64,000 nt of DNA, taken from assembly GCA_050084985.1 (NCBI GenBank), contig JBITNC010000001.1, positions 182,652,001-182,716,000 on the forward strand, in the 5' to 3' direction. The notes beneath the pieces were generated by a model. The model was not told the DNA's origin, made no database searches, and saw only the letters and a program-made list of their open reading frames with translations. Positions 33,901 through 47,129 of the stretch are shown piece after piece. The position numbers and the translations under genes are program-made. Source of the DNA: Nageia nagi. Taxonomy: Eukaryota > Pinophyta. Within the stretch, counting starts at the first letter, position 1. The number at the start of each line of letters is the position of its first letter.

Positions 33901-35885
33901 AAGTTATTTTAATTTTAATATTTCATTTGATATAACTTTGTATCATTATTTTAATTTTAATTTATCATAATATTAATATATTTTCTTTTATATGAATTCC
34001 ATATAATACATATTGGTGAACCTAACTTGTTTAACTCTTTTTGAACACCTTATTTGTTTATGTAATTTGTATGCCCAAAAGACTTGGAGATTTTGTATCT
34101 GTTAGTAGAAGTGTTAAGTTGAAAGTTTTTTTTATACAAATAAAAGGGTAGGATTTTGACAAGATCCCTAAAATATATTAAATAAAAGTTCCATAATAGT
34201 TATATTCCATTGTAGCATCATAACAACCAATATATCAAACCATAGCACAACTAAAGCCCCAATATGATTGTGGAAAATACAATATCCATATAACCTAGAA
34301 AAATTGAATGCTACTATGCCACCCTAAGTGGAGTTATGGCTACTAAAATATTTCAAAATAAATATTAAAAAAATGAACAACACATTAAGAGAATTATATT
34401 GCCTTGTCCTATTCTTGCTACTAGTTAGCTACTTGCCATTCATGCTAGAGATTACTTTCTTCATCCCCTTTTCCAATCCCTCTTTCTTCCTCTTATTGAT
34501 CTTCCTAATTTTTTATTTTAGGGTTAGTGTAGTTGGTTCATTGGTGGTTCTACCTAGTTCTTCTTCCATGGGTGCTTTTTTCTTCATCTCCTCTCTTTAG
34601 TAACAAGGAAGAGCTATAATTTTAGTTAATGAGTATACCATCTCTTCCTCTTGCAATAGACCTTTTTTTGGCTATATCAAGGACTTTAATATTGGAATTG
34701 GATCTTTTCTTCTTCTTCCTCCCCTTCATTATGGATTTGATCCACCTAAAGGTATTTCTATTTCTTTTCCTCTTTAATCACAATCTCTTACTACTATGGG
34801 TAGGCCTTTTTATTCTATAGGCTTACTATTTTTAGCATGAGATGATTCCCTTTATTTTGGGTGAATCTACTTTAGGTATTTTTCTTTATTTTTAGCCTTA
34901 GTTCTATTAGCCTCTTTATCCTCCCATCTTTCCATTTTTTTCTTTTCCTCTCCTATCCCTCTCGGGTAGTTGAATTCCTATTTTTCACTACAATCTTGAT
35001 TCCAAAGGGTTTTTCCTTTTGTTTCCTTTAATGCCATCTTTTGGTCCAAATTAAAGGGTTGCACTTACCATAGCTTTATACATGGAAGTAAAGAGCCCTT
35101 GGTGCAAAGGGACCTTTTAATTATCATCCTTAACAAATTGCATCAAGTTTCTTAGTGAATTTGATATGTAAAACTTAGATAACTATGTTGAAACTTAGAT
35201 AACTATGTTGTACTAAAGTTCATCACATATAGATTTCATTCATTCTTTTGTATATTATTCAACTATACTAAATTACATTATGGGTGCTCTAAAAGTCTAC
35301 TTTTAGGGAATCAATGTTATAAAATTAGTTGAATATTCATACAAAATTTAATGTACAAGTGCCAAATAAAAGATCAAATACATGAAATAGTAAAGATCAA
35401 AATAATCACACAACAAATGCAACAATTTTATACTAGTGCCCCCCACTTTAGGAGTACATCTAGTTCAATAGTCCCTTTTCTTCATTATGGAAACTTTTGA
35501 ATGGATTTATAGTCATAAGATCATGGAAAGACATGTCATATTCAATAATAGTACTTCCTTATTTTGTAATTCCTCCAAATATCCTTGAATCAAATAAATA
35601 TGAAATCTTCAAAATGAAAAATTTCATAAGAGTTTCAACAATTCTTGAATAATGAATCTCATGAGTAGATATACATCCCTAAAGCAACTTACAACTTCCC
35701 AAATTGATGAAATACCTCCCCACATCATTATGAAAATTTAAATGATCTTGACTATTCAACTTCCCCATATAAGGTATCTAAATGTATGACATTCATTCCT
35801 TGAACAACACCTCTATAGAATCCATGATATGCTCCTAGTGGATCCATCACATCAAATCATTGGATTATATATAATTCTGAATATA
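33901..35885. other. No recognisable gene; decayed sequence between two retroelement relics
   Basis: 34328-34900 is pyrimidine-rich on the plus strand (lysine/arginine-rich if read on the minus strand, for example SNSNIKVLDIAKKRSIARG), possibly a decayed coding stretch. 35100-35880 is AT-rich with no frame. It could include the 3' end or LTR of the Gypsy relic that follows, but no partner LTR was found. Confidence 0.4.
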
Positions 35886-36418
35886 AAGACACTTGGTGCA
35901 CATATGTTTGCTCATGGAATCCATTTAGATCATACCTTTCCTACAAAAGGTACTCAGATCATACCAAATTTCTTAGTCACTCTCCTTGTAGTATGAACCT
36001 TCCTTTATAGAATTGAATCTTTCTTGAGATCATTTATGATTAATCAACTAATGATAAAACCTAACCTATCTCTTGCTTCCTCTAATAAGCATGGATGGTT
36101 CAAATAACTTCAAGTTCTCTATATTCACAACTAAGTAGATATTCATGTAAGAGGCTAGATCTAATATAAAATCATTCTCACTTACTTGCTCCACTATACA
36201 AAATGATCCATATGTGATAGTTTTAAAATTATTGGTTGGTTCCTATAGCCTCTCCTTGATAAGATATAATAAAATTTGATCTCCTACATAGAATTTATGG
36301 TCAAACCTATGTTTTTCATGCCTCAACTTATATTTATATTTGCTAACTTGTAGTTTCTCTTGAACCTTCAAATAAATTTATCTTAGCAATAAATTGTTCA
36401 ACTTTGTTTTCTTCATGT
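35886..36418 (-). pseudogene. Ty3/Gypsy integrase C-terminal relic
   Basis: Minus-strand frame with KVQEKLQVSKYKYKLRHEKH, FDHKFYVGDQILLYLIKERL, YGSFCIVEQVSENDFILDL and VVNIENLKLFEPSML, followed after stops by RKVHTTRRVTKKF. This is the typical end of a Gypsy polyprotein. The right edge, AEQF-like (VEQFIAKINL in a shifted frame), meets the plus-strand Copia at about 36420. The catalytic core is absent. The zinc-binding part of what is probably the same element is at 40066-40330. Confidence 0.8.
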
Positions 36419-36422
36419 ACAA

Positions 36423-37552
36423 TTGAAATATCATCATCCTTTTATTGTTCAAGCACACAATCAAAAGGTGATGGAGGTAAAAGATGATTCTTACAAGTTC
36501 CAAATCATTCTTGGAGATGAAAAAACCATTCAAGTTGAAGGCATGGGAGCTATGGAGATGTCCACAAATCAATGTAACAAGAAGGTAAATGATGTCTATT
36601 TCATTCCAAAATTGAAACATAATTTGTTGAACATTGGGTAAATGATGGAAAAGAACTACAAACTTATGTTTAAGGATGGAAAATGTATGATTTATGATAT
36701 GAATCAAGGGTATAAGCATGTCATCACTATTGCAATGATAAATAATAGGTTGTTTCCTCTCCAATTTGATGAGAAAAGCTTGAATTTTGCTAATGTTACT
36801 ATTGATGATAAGAGTTGGCTTTGGCATTTGAGATATGGGCATCTCAACTTTACAAGTTTGAAGAGTTTGGTCTCAAATGAGATGGTATATGGGCTACCCA
36901 AGGTTTAAGATCATAAAGAAGTGTGTTTTGGATGTACTATGGTCAAAAATTCAAGATCAAGATTCCCAAAAGGTCAAGCATGGAGAGCCTCTTATCCCCT
37001 CCAATTGGTGCATAGTGATATCTATGGGAAAATGCCAACTCCAATTATTGGTAAAAGTAATTATTTCCTTATCTTCATTGATGATTGTACAAGCATGTGT
37101 TAGATTTACTTTCTTAAGGACAAGGATGAAGCTTTTGCATACTCTAAGGAGTTCAATAATAGTGTTGAATAGCAAAGTGGATATTATTTAAAATATTTAA
37201 GAATATATAGAGGGGGGAGTTCTGTAGTAATAAATTCTTGCAATATTGTAAAGATTGTGGTGTGAGAAGGCAATTCACTACTACCTACACTCTACAATAA
37301 AATGGTGTAGCTGAATGTAAGAATAGGACTTTAGCTAATATGGCAAGAAGCATGTTCCAAACTAAAGGATTAAGCAATCTTTATTGGGCTAAAGTTATTA
37401 GGATATCAATGTATATTTTAAATAGAAGTCCTACCTTTAGTTTGGATGGCTTAACTCCTTTTGAGACATGGTATGAGAAAACACCAAATGTAAATCATTT
37501 TAGAGTGTTTCGTTGCTTGGGTTATGTGCATGTTCCAAAGGAAGAAAGATAA
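36423..37552 (+). pseudogene. Plus-strand Copia relic: protease tail and integrase
   Basis: QIILGDEKTIQVEGMGAMEM and KLKHNLLNIG (protease end) are followed by KNYKLMFKDGKCMIYDMNQG, WLWHLRYGHLNFTSL (HH of the finger), VCFGCTMVKNSRSRFP (CC), LQLVHSDIYGKM (first D) and LIFIDDCTSM (second D). The glutamate region is broken. The integrase tail MARSMFQTKGLSNLYWAKVI and FSLDGLTPFETWYEK lies at 37340-37552. At least four stops and frameshifts. Confidence 0.85.
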
Positions 37553-39600
37553 AAATAAGATCCAAAAAGTGAAAATTGCATATTTATTGGCTATTATAAT
37601 CAAGCAAAGCATATAGATTGTAAAATCCTAAAACTCACAAAGTTGTTATTTCCAAAGATGTCATTTTTTATGAAGGGAGAGCATGGGGTCATCAAAAACA
37701 AGTAGTTGATGATGGATCTGGTGATGAAAGCTTTTCTAATGTACAATCTAATATTCATCCTAGCCATAAATTATGCATTCCAAAGCATCAAAAAGTCCAT
37801 AAAATACCACAAAAGTGCATTCCAAAGATGGTCCAAGTAATGGTGCAACTTCTTCTAGCAAAAATGGTAATGTAAGAGGTAATAGAACACTTACAAACCA
37901 CCCTTTGTCTGAAATGCTATATCAAAATTTTTCAAAAAGGTTAACAAGAGGACAAGCTAAAGAAGTAGATTAAGTAATTTAAAGGCTTGAAAATCTCCAC
38001 TTGTATAGTGATAAAGTGGATGGTGAACCAAAGTGTGAATTGGATAGTTTTACATTAGTAGCTACTATTGATTTAGAGCCTTCTTATTTTGAAAATGCTT
38101 GTACTAATGATGTTTGGATGAAGGCCATGGAAGAAGATATGAATTCCATTGAAAAAAATGATACATTGGACCTTGTTAGGCTTTCAAAAGGGAAAAAGGA
38201 TGTAGGCTCTAAATGGGTCTATAAAACCAAGTTTAATAGAGATGGCACTATTGAGAGATACAAGGCTAGGCTAGTAGCCAAAGGCTTCACATAGAGATAT
38301 GGAATTGACTATATGGATACCTTTTCCCCTATTTCCATACATGAAACCATCAAAATTATTCTCTACATTATTACTCACAAAAACTAGAAAGTGTACCACT
38401 TGGATGTCAAGAGTGCATCTGTGAATGGGTATCTTGATGAAGAAGTATATGTTACTCAAACCCAAGGTTTTGAAGATAGAGGTAAAGAGAATTATGTATA
38501 CAAGTTAAAAAAGGATTTGTATGGCCTCAAAAAATCCCCTTAAGCTTGGTACTTACAAATACATGGGTATTTATAGAACTATGAATTCATAAGAAGCAAA
38601 AGTGAACCAATTCTCTACTATAAGCATGATGGTATTGAAATTTTACTAGTTTATTTATGTGTTGATGATATTATTTACATGTGTAGAAATTGTAGTTTAA
38701 AATATGCTTTTAAAAACTCCATGATGTAAGAATCTGAGATGAATTATTTTGGTCTTATGCACTATTTTTTAGGTTTGAAGGTTTATCAAGATGATAGTCT
38801 AATTTGTATTTCTCAAACCAAGTATGCTAATGATCTATTGCACAATTTTGGTATGGATGATTATATAGATATTATCAATCCTATTGCACATGGAGAACAC
38901 TTGAATAAAGAATATGGGGTTGCTAAAACTGATGTATATATCTACCAAAGCCTAGTTGGGAGCTTGATGTTCCTCACAAATTCCAAACCTAATATCTATC
39001 ATGTTATCTCACTTGTGTCTAGGCACATGAGTGCCCCTTCAGAGAACCATCTAAAGGAAGCAAAAAGAATTTTGAGATATGTGAAAGGCACATCATATTT
39101 TGGCATCCACTACCTCAAGAACAAATCTATAAAACTTTCTGGGTATAGTGACAATGATTGGGGTGATAATATTGATGATAGTAAGTCTACTTATAGCATT
39201 TATTTCAGCCTTGGATCTAGGCTAATTACTTGGTCTTCCTAGAAATAAAAAAACTATAGCATTATCTTCCAATGAAGCTGATTACATTACCATCACCGTT
39301 AACAGTGCATAAACCTTATGGATGCTAAAAGTCCTTAAGAAGATTAGAGAAAAATAAATTGATACCACCACCTTGTACTCTAATAACCAAAGTGACATTC
39401 AGTTGATAAAGAACCTATACACCATTCTAGATCTAAATATTTTGACATGAAGTACCATTTCATTAGAGATATGGTGGAAAAATAAGTTGTTAAATTACAT
39501 TATTGCAACACTAAGGATAATTTAGCTAACTTATTCACCAAGGATGTTGCTACATGTTAGTTTGTAAAGTTGAGAGACTGCTTGGTTAGCCCTCTCACCT
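37553..39600 (+). pseudogene. Plus-strand Copia relic: reverse transcriptase and RNase H
   Basis: RVT_2 begins ENACTNDVWMKAMEEDMNSI and SKWVYKTKFNRDGTIERYKA (38001-38294). YHLDVKSASVNGYLDEEVYV keeps the first Asp. The active box at 38658-38669 is CVDD instead of YVDD. FGLMHYFLGLKVYQDDSLI, KRILRYVKGTSYFGIHY and SDNDWGDNIDDSKS follow (RNase H). The end is readable as KYHFIRDMVEK and LANLFTKDVATC before the PPT. Confidence 0.85.
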
Positions 39601-40065
39601 TTAAGGGGGAATATATTGGATCATTTAATTTTGTAAACTCATCAGTATGAAACCTATTCACATCTCATCTTGGGTTAAAATATGATAGTATTTTGTTCCT
39701 ACCAATCACATTTTTCCTACTCTCTAAAATGCGATCATATTTCTAGAGACCCCCTACATTTTGATAATGTTCCTAGGTATTTATGAGTTATTTATGATTT
39801 TTGGTTCATTTTTCTTCATTACACATTCTTGTAGGGTTTTTTACTTATCTAAGATGATGGGAGAATGGTTAAGAGTGTGAATGTAACTCCCATTGAGCTA
39901 ATTTCATCAATTTTTAGTGGATTTGTGTAACTATCCTTAAGCATTCATTTTTTTCAAATTTGTAACCTTAATGAGCTTAGATTAGTTACTCATTGAGGGC
40001 CTATAAATTGTACTTCAAATTTGTTGAATAACCAATCTTAGTGTGTGTTTGAATTCTTGATTATT
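39601..40065 (+). repeat. PPT and 3' LTR of the plus-strand Copia
   Basis: CCTTTAAGGGGGA (to 39610) is the PPT. The LTR starts at about 39614-39617 (TATTGGATCATTTAATTTTG, TG apparently mutated). The right edge is inferred at about 40065, where Gypsy integrase coding resumes on the other strand. No 5' partner. Confidence 0.65.
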
Positions 40066-40330
40066 CTTTTAGTAATCCTTATATAAAATCCATTGAAATA
40101 ATTTCCCAAGTATGATGAGCGATTGGAAGTGGTAGATATGAGTCCAATTTCCTATTGCTAGGTTTGCTAGTGAAACACATTACACACCCCCTTATATACT
40201 TGGCAACTTGCTCTTTTATTTTCTTCTAATACATATACCTTTGCAAATTTACAATTTTCTTACTAATACCAAAATTACAAGCAACATTTAAAGTATGAGC
40301 TTCATTAATCAACCTAATTCTTTCTCCTTA
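40066..40330 (-). pseudogene. Ty3/Gypsy integrase zinc finger and core start (copy B side)
   Basis: Minus-strand frame with RIRLINEAHTLNVACNFGIS, then NLQRYMY, KEQVAKYIRGCVMCFTSKPS (the C-x2-C pair), LPLPIAHHTWEIISMDFI and GLLKE. After SMDFI, the start of the catalytic core, the frame stops and Copia LTR begins. About 200 residues of core that should separate this from 36418 are missing. The right half (from 40251) is duplicated at 1-130. Confidence 0.85.
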
Positions 40331-41190
40331 TAGAATACAAAATACTTTATAATATAGAGAAAGATATATTTAATATGAAATTTATCCATGCATTTCAATT
40401 TGGTATATATGACTAGAATATTAAAGTGGTAAACAAAGTGGTTGAGGATGGATAAATCCAAATGGAAGAGGAAGGTGAATATATAGAATTTGAAAGTGTA
40501 AATAAACTCAAAGGAAATCTAGTAGCTACTCTTAAATGAAAACCCATCCTTAGGATCCCCATGATTCCAATCTATAAGAGGATGAATGGTTGCAAGTGAT
40601 AGATAAAAATATGAAGAAGATAAATACAAGATAGTCTAGGGAAACCATAGTAAAGGAAGCTCATTTTGATAGAAAGATAATAACCATAAGCATTCATAAG
40701 AAGGTTTAAAAGGAGTTGAAACATAGAGGAAGATCAACTACAGGAGATCAGAGAATTAAGGAAACAAATTAGAATGTGGCTAATGGGAAGAAAGGCACTC
40801 TAAATAATTTTTTGGGAAGAGCTTCCTTGAAATAACCTATAGAATTTTACAAAGACTAACATCTAAGATTTTTTAAAGCTTGCTCTTAGGGTATGAAGTT
40901 GATAGCATTTTGAAATTGAGGTGGTTTACATTAGTTTTATATTTTTTCACTTTCCCATTATTGTTGTGGTAAGTATGATGACACTTAGTTGTTAGTTTTA
41001 GGAAGTACATGTTACTATTGTTGAATATATGAAATATTTTGTAAATACAAGTTTTGGGGACTTGTTTTTTTTGAAAATCTACTTTAACTTTTTACCCATA
41101 TATATAAAGAGGATAATTTCTAGATTTCCCACTCAATGCAACCACATAGAAATGCCTACAAGTAGCCAAAATCTATGCCATATTACCACT

Positions 41191-41616
41191 TGTTAAGAAT
41201 CTAATAGAATTAAAAAGGAAGTTTACCTTGAATACCAAAGGAAATACTAAAATATAGAATAGCCAATAAATTTGAAATGTAACAAGTAAAGCAATTAGAA
41301 CAATGCATTCATATTAATAACAAGATAACATAAAAGATTAACTTTATTGATAGTAATATAAATTGTAAGCTACTTCAAGGGGGAATCCTCCATACAACTC
41401 AAAAGAGAATAAATTTTTCAAGATGATTCTATTTACCCCCCCTATAATATTTATAAACTTCCTACCCTAATCCTAATTAGTAGTTTAATTCAAAATGTTG
41501 ATTCGTATTATAAAATATAATGGTTCACATCACTAGTTAGCATGAGTTGTTAATTAAAATAGCTATTATTTATAATTAAACCTAATTAAATATTATGATG
41601 TGGGATACTAACATTC
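41191..41616 (-). mobile_element. LTR with PBS-like sequence, relic (copy B)
   Basis: Counterpart of 904-1332. The PBS is more decayed (minus-strand TGGTAATATGGC). Boundaries by comparison. Confidence 0.4.
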
Positions 41617-43109
41617 ATAGGGCATCAACATTGTAGTTGCTGCTAAAGGTGGTCTAGAAATCATGTCAACAATCCTATTTGTGCTACCTTTCTTGTATTT
41701 TATGATGAGACAAAATTTTTATAGGAACCCCATCCATATAAAGTGCCTCTATTATTACAACTTGGATTGAGTTTGTAAATATTATAATGGTTGATTATCA
41801 ATGTGAATTATTATCTACTTTCCCATCAAGTAATGCCTTCATGATCCAAAAAAATAGATCAATAAAAAATAACAACCTTGAAAACTCTTATTGTAGTAAA
41901 AAAACCTTTTTATGATTAGGAATACCCTTACTGTGGGTAGGAAAACACTTATCATGGTCATAAAATAATTATCATGGATAGAAAATACCTACTATGGGTG
42001 GGAAACACTTATCATGGGAAAATACCTATGAAGGTTTCAAAAAATTATTTCCATAATGTAGGAAAATAAATAATGATATCATAATCTTAGCAATTCACCA
42101 AGCAAAAGGCTTTCCTAGAACATGACACTACTTTTTTGATATCATCAATCTAGGTTCATAAGAAGCATTGTAAAAGGCTTTACTAAAGCATGACACTAAT
42201 TCTATTGACATTATTAGCCTAGCTTTAGGGAATGTAATGTAAAATACCTTATCAAGAATAGTATAAGTGATGTTGAGCTGATGTTGATGTTATCACTTCT
42301 TGGCACCATATCTGAGTAGGTGACCTAGCTTTGCATCATGATGTAGGTCCATAGGAAATGATTAGTTTCATAAATTATGATATAACTACTCAAATAAAGG
42401 CCCAAAAATTGTTGATCTTCTTAGAAATGGCTCAATGATCATTGATCTTCACCTATAACCATCAAAATGACTTGATATGTATCAAAAGGGGAGTTAACTT
42501 GATTAGGAGGGTGGCAAGTTATGGAAGAAGCAAAAAAGGTCATAAAAATTCATCAAATAATAGTTTCACATATAAATGATTGAAGCTCCATTGAAGGAGC
42601 CTCATTTTTGCAACTTTCAAAAAAGGATCAATTTAAGGAGGAAAGAACAAGATTTTTTTAGCAGAGGAGGAGTATATTTTTTGTGTGAGAAAAGTTTGTA
42701 GACCTAGAAGTTGCAAAACAAGGCCTCTTTGGGTCATATGTAATCTTCTTATATAATGAATAAAATGAAATACTCTTGAATCTACTATATTTTTATATTA
42801 TCTATACAAAATATGAATGTAGTCTATAATACTAATTTTATATGAATATAAATAAACTAACATTTGCATTTATGTGTAGGGAATATATATTATAAAAAAA
42901 TTAAATCGTAAGAGTTTGTACTTTAAGATCTATGTATGCTATTATAAGCATCTAAAGATTATGAATCATATGGTATTAGAGAATCATTAGATTATTTTTA
43001 TATTATTTAATTTTCTTAATATATATATATTTAATTAATTAAAAGAATATGTTTTACCCCTACATGCTGGCTATGACAAGGGAAGAGCCTATCCTCTAGC
43101 CAAATTTGT

Positions 43110-43470
43110 ACATATATTATGGGCATATATCAAAAATAACATTGGGCATATATCAATTCCACCACTACCACCTCTACCTAATTCCACTGCTCTACTTTGA
43201 TATATTATGGACATATATTAAAACTAATATTATGGGTGTATATTGATGTCTACCACCTGACTATCTTTTGACTTCACTGCTATACCCAGATATATCACCA
43301 GTGTATATAGAATCTATATCATGGGCATATGTCAAGAGGCATAGAAAAATTCTACCACTCTGATGAGATATATCATGGACATATAAATAACCTATATCAT
43401 GGGAATATAGCAAGAACATGAAAAAATTTGGAATTTGTGGCCTAGATATATCATGGGCGTATATTAAGAA
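43110..43470. repeat. ATATATCATGGG-type array (copy B)
   Basis: Shorter version of 2836-3530, with about ten motif copies. It ends at a ~1.1 kb deletion junction where TTATCATGATATAT is locally repeated (43485-43525). Confidence 0.6.
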
Positions 43471-44201
43471 ATAAGAAATAAATAATTTATCATGATATAT
43501 TTATCATGATATATCATAAATAAATAACTAGGTTTCTTTATGATTCCTCAACCTCTCATTAATTTCCTTACTTTGTTTACCCTCTTGCGAACTTAAATCC
43601 AACTACATCCATTTGTATTTATTATTCCTCAATATTTCATCAATGTCCTTACTCATTAATCATCATCCAATTTTCCTACTTCTATATAAAAAAATTGAAA
43701 TAATAACATAAGATGGAGCATATTTAGTCTCCACCAAATTAAAGAATGCTTCCATAAATACCCTAATTCCTACATTCTTATGTAATGCAAAAGCACCTAG
43801 GATAAAGATACATTTCATCTTGGCAATAAATTTGATAGCTTACTCAAGTGCTTCATCAGATGAAAGAGTTTCAGGGCATCCTTTATGTATGTAGCCTTGA
43901 ATTGCATATCCTCCAATCATTGCATTCCTTGAAATTATGTTTGAATCATGTCTACTAGGTAAATAAAAATCACATGCAATAAAAAATACTTTTACTTAGT
44001 CTTTGATGTATTGATAAACCTTATTGAAAGTTCATACTTTGAATATGTAGCATTCATTACAAGTAAGTTGCACTCATAATTTAGAAGTATGTTATATAAA
44101 TATCCCTATTAATGATGGTATGTGCCAAATAATACATATTTAATTTTTATTATTTTATGTGGGTAGTACAAGTATATGTTGACCCTCTATTTATTCATTT
44201 T

Positions 44202-45860
44202 AGGAACACATTGTAGAACTTTTTGAGGAGGATTTTAGGATCTTGCATTGGGTACCTAATCATAGAGAGGTCTTTTTAGATCATGTTGCAAGAGAATGGA
44301 TAGCCACCAAGAAGGGTGATTGAATTTAATATTTTTCCTTCTTTGGAATTGTGGTTTGATAAATGGTGTTCAAAAGGATAATAGGTAGAGGTTATACTAA
44401 CATAGAAGGCAAGATCATGATGATACACCACTAGTTCCTTCTATACCAAGAGGTAGGAGGCCAGCCAATGGCATTAAAAAGCCATCATCCTATAACCAAA
44501 ATAAATATATAGAAGATAGAAAAGATATAAATAAGGTGATGCTAAGATAATTTAGTAGCAAGCATTATATAGTGTTAGGGGTATTTATTTTGAGTATGAT
44601 GTCAAAGATAGAAAAATATTACCAAAATCAATCATTGTTGAAATGCAAATAAAATTAGAAGAGTATACTTCTAAGGATAGGAAGAAAAAGAGAAAATTAC
44701 AACATTATAAACATGAATTCAGTAAGAGGCATGTGAAATTTATCATACAAGGGAAGGTAATAAAACAAAATTTCAATAAGAATTTAGAAAAAAATTAAAA
44801 ACTCATTGTTATTAGATATTTGTATAAATATACAATATTTTTAATTGTTGACATCATAAAATTATTAACAAGATTATCCATATATTCCTAAATTTATATC
44901 AAATATTTATGCAATTAATGATATTTATGTTTAATAATAATTATATTTTTAATTAAATATTAACTTCATTTCCTATGCAGACAAATGTTGGTCCATAAGG
45001 ACAAGAATGTGTAAATGATGGATCATTTGCTACCAGAAAGGATCAAAAGGTGCACCTTCTTGACCCTCTTAGTAATATAGTGGGGTTTGGTAATGTGCAC
45101 AATGATGATCTTGATGGTACATGCCATTATAACACTATTAGAGAGGGGCATGTTTCCATAGACGTGATATCATGTAATTTTAGTGGCTACATGCTACCCA
45201 TACCAAATGGGGATGCTACTACTTTGAGACTTTATGTTATGGGAAAATAAATCACTACAACTTGATTGCTAACCTCTTGTTATAACCCAATAGATATAAT
45301 CATCCCTACTTTTATATCAAATGTTTACTATTTATTTCATAAGAAGTATGTTTTTTAATTAACTTTTCATTTTAGCATTTTATTTATGATATAGGATATC
45401 ATGCATGAAGTAATGGAGTAGAAGGAGGATGTAAATGAAGGAGAAGGTCCTAAAGAGGTAGAGTTTCATGAATGGCATGTTGTAGATGCTACAACATGGA
45501 CCCAACATATTACATAATCTATACAATATGATAAAAATGGTATAAAATAGGTATTCTTCATTCCAAAAATACCATATTTATTCAAAGTTGATTTAAACAT
45601 TTTAAAATTAATGTTCACCAATGAATCATTTTGTTTATGATATAGGATAACATGCATAAAGGAATAGAGCAGAATGAGGATGCCAATAAAGAAATGGACA
45701 AGAATTAGGATTTAAATGAAGGAGAAGGTTGTGAAGAGGTTGGTTTCCCATAATAGCATGTTGTAAATGATGCAAAGTGGGCCCATCCTATTACATAGGA
45801 AACACAAGATGTGATGGAATATTTGTAGGGAATATTTTCTATATTTATACATATTTTTTG
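44202..45860 (+). pseudogene. TNP1/En-Spm-like relic (copy B)
   Basis: Counterpart of 5100-6417 plus 13746-14060, uninterrupted here. Readable parts are VELFEEDFRILHWVPNHREV and DHVAREWIATKKGD (44206-44325), then VPSIPRGRRPANGIKKPSSY. MHLLDPLSNIVGFGNVHNDD, GHVSIDVISCNFSGYMLPIP and NGDATTL lie at 45050-45230. The acidic exon follows with FHEWHVVDATTWTQ (45397-45500), then its duplicate from 45647. Its frame is better kept than copy A at the first exon and worse at the TNP1-like domain end. Confidence 0.4.
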
Positions 45861-45889
45861 CATACATGTACATGATTATAGGCCCTTTT

Positions 45890-46960
45890 CTGAAAAGCCA
45901 TGTGCATATCCTATGATTAAAGTAATATTTCATTAATACCCATACCTTTTTCCATATCACTCTATATTTCATTGCACATGCCTGAAAAATGCTAGCAAGG
46001 TTGTAGAGTCAAATTTTATAGCTGACAATTGCATCTGCCTACAAGTATTTAAGGCTTTCTTCTAAAAACCTATGTTTTACATATCATATGATCATTGCAC
46101 ACATGAAACCCTATCTACATCATGCATTTTATTAAACTACTCTTTTATGGATGCCCATACCTTCTTCCATAGCTCTCTTTGGTGGCACATGCCTCTTGAA
46201 TGCTAGAAAAGATTGCAGAGTTAAGTTTTACACCTAAAAAATGTAAGTATATCTTTTCTAAAAATAATTTTGTGCATATCCTATGATCACTACCCATGCC
46301 TAAAGAATGCTAGTAAGGTTGCAAATTTAGATTTTACACCTAACAATTACATCTTCCTATAAGTATATGTTATGCATATCCTATGATATTTGTAGACCAT
46401 GAAAGTGTTTCTACATCATGCATTCTATCAACATACTCTTTAATGGATTCCCATACCTTTTTCCATAGTTACCTTTAGTGGCACATACCTTAAGAATGAT
46501 GGCAAGGTTGCAAATTTAGGTTTTACAATTCATAATTACATCTAGCTACAAGTATTTGGGGCCTTCTTCAAAAATCCATATTGGGCATATCCTTTGATCA
46601 TTACACATCACAAAACTATGTTTGCATCATGCATTTTATCAAACTACTCTTTGATGGATGCCCATACCTTGTTCTAGAACTTGATTTAGTGGCACATGCT
46701 TTGGAATGCTAGTAAGCTTATAGAGTCTGATTTTACACCTAACAAATGTAAGTATGTAGGGGGCCCTTTTTTGAAAACCCTTTTTGTGCATATCCTTTTA
46801 TCATTGCACACCATGGAGCTATGTTTGCATCATGCATATTATCAAAAGATTTATATGCCTTCTTTATGTTTCCAAGTCTCTAGGGCATTTTTTGAAAATC
46901 CATGTTGTGAATATCCTATGATCATTGCATACCATCAAATTGTGTTTATTTACACTTAAC
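45890..46960. repeat. ~204-bp tandem array (copy B)
   Basis: Counterpart of 14150-15230, with the same CATATCCT(A/T)TGATCATTGCACA landmark and the same short units. One open stretch is 46696-46959 (SDFTPNKCKYVGGPFLKTLF). Confidence 0.8.
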
Positions 46961-47129
46961 AACATTTAAGGGAAACCTTTACATGGCCATGAATTGCTAC
47001 ATAAATAGAATATTGTACATATTTTTTTAAACAAAGTTTATTTGAGTTTAAGAGCATGTTAATTTTCTTTTTAATGCATAATAATAGTATAATAAGGAAT
47101 TACATGTAAAGGAAATGATGGGTCAATGT

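Larger units (their letters stand above)
36423..40065 (+). mobile_element. Ty1/Copia relic, 5' truncated, with 3' PPT and LTR
   Basis: Plus-strand order: protease tail, GAG-pre-integrase, integrase, RVT_2, RNase H, PPT, 3' LTR. It lacks gag, PBS and 5' LTR. It is related to the minus-strand relic at 21400-33900, with many stops and frameshifts. It lies inside a minus-strand Gypsy integrase gene whose two ends are at 36418 and 40066. Confidence 0.85.

Noticed and set aside
34328-34820. Plus-strand hydrophobic frames (90 and 63 codons) as membrane proteins
   Set aside because: They come from a pyrimidine-rich strand whose complement is lysine-rich decayed sequence. No start context or family match.
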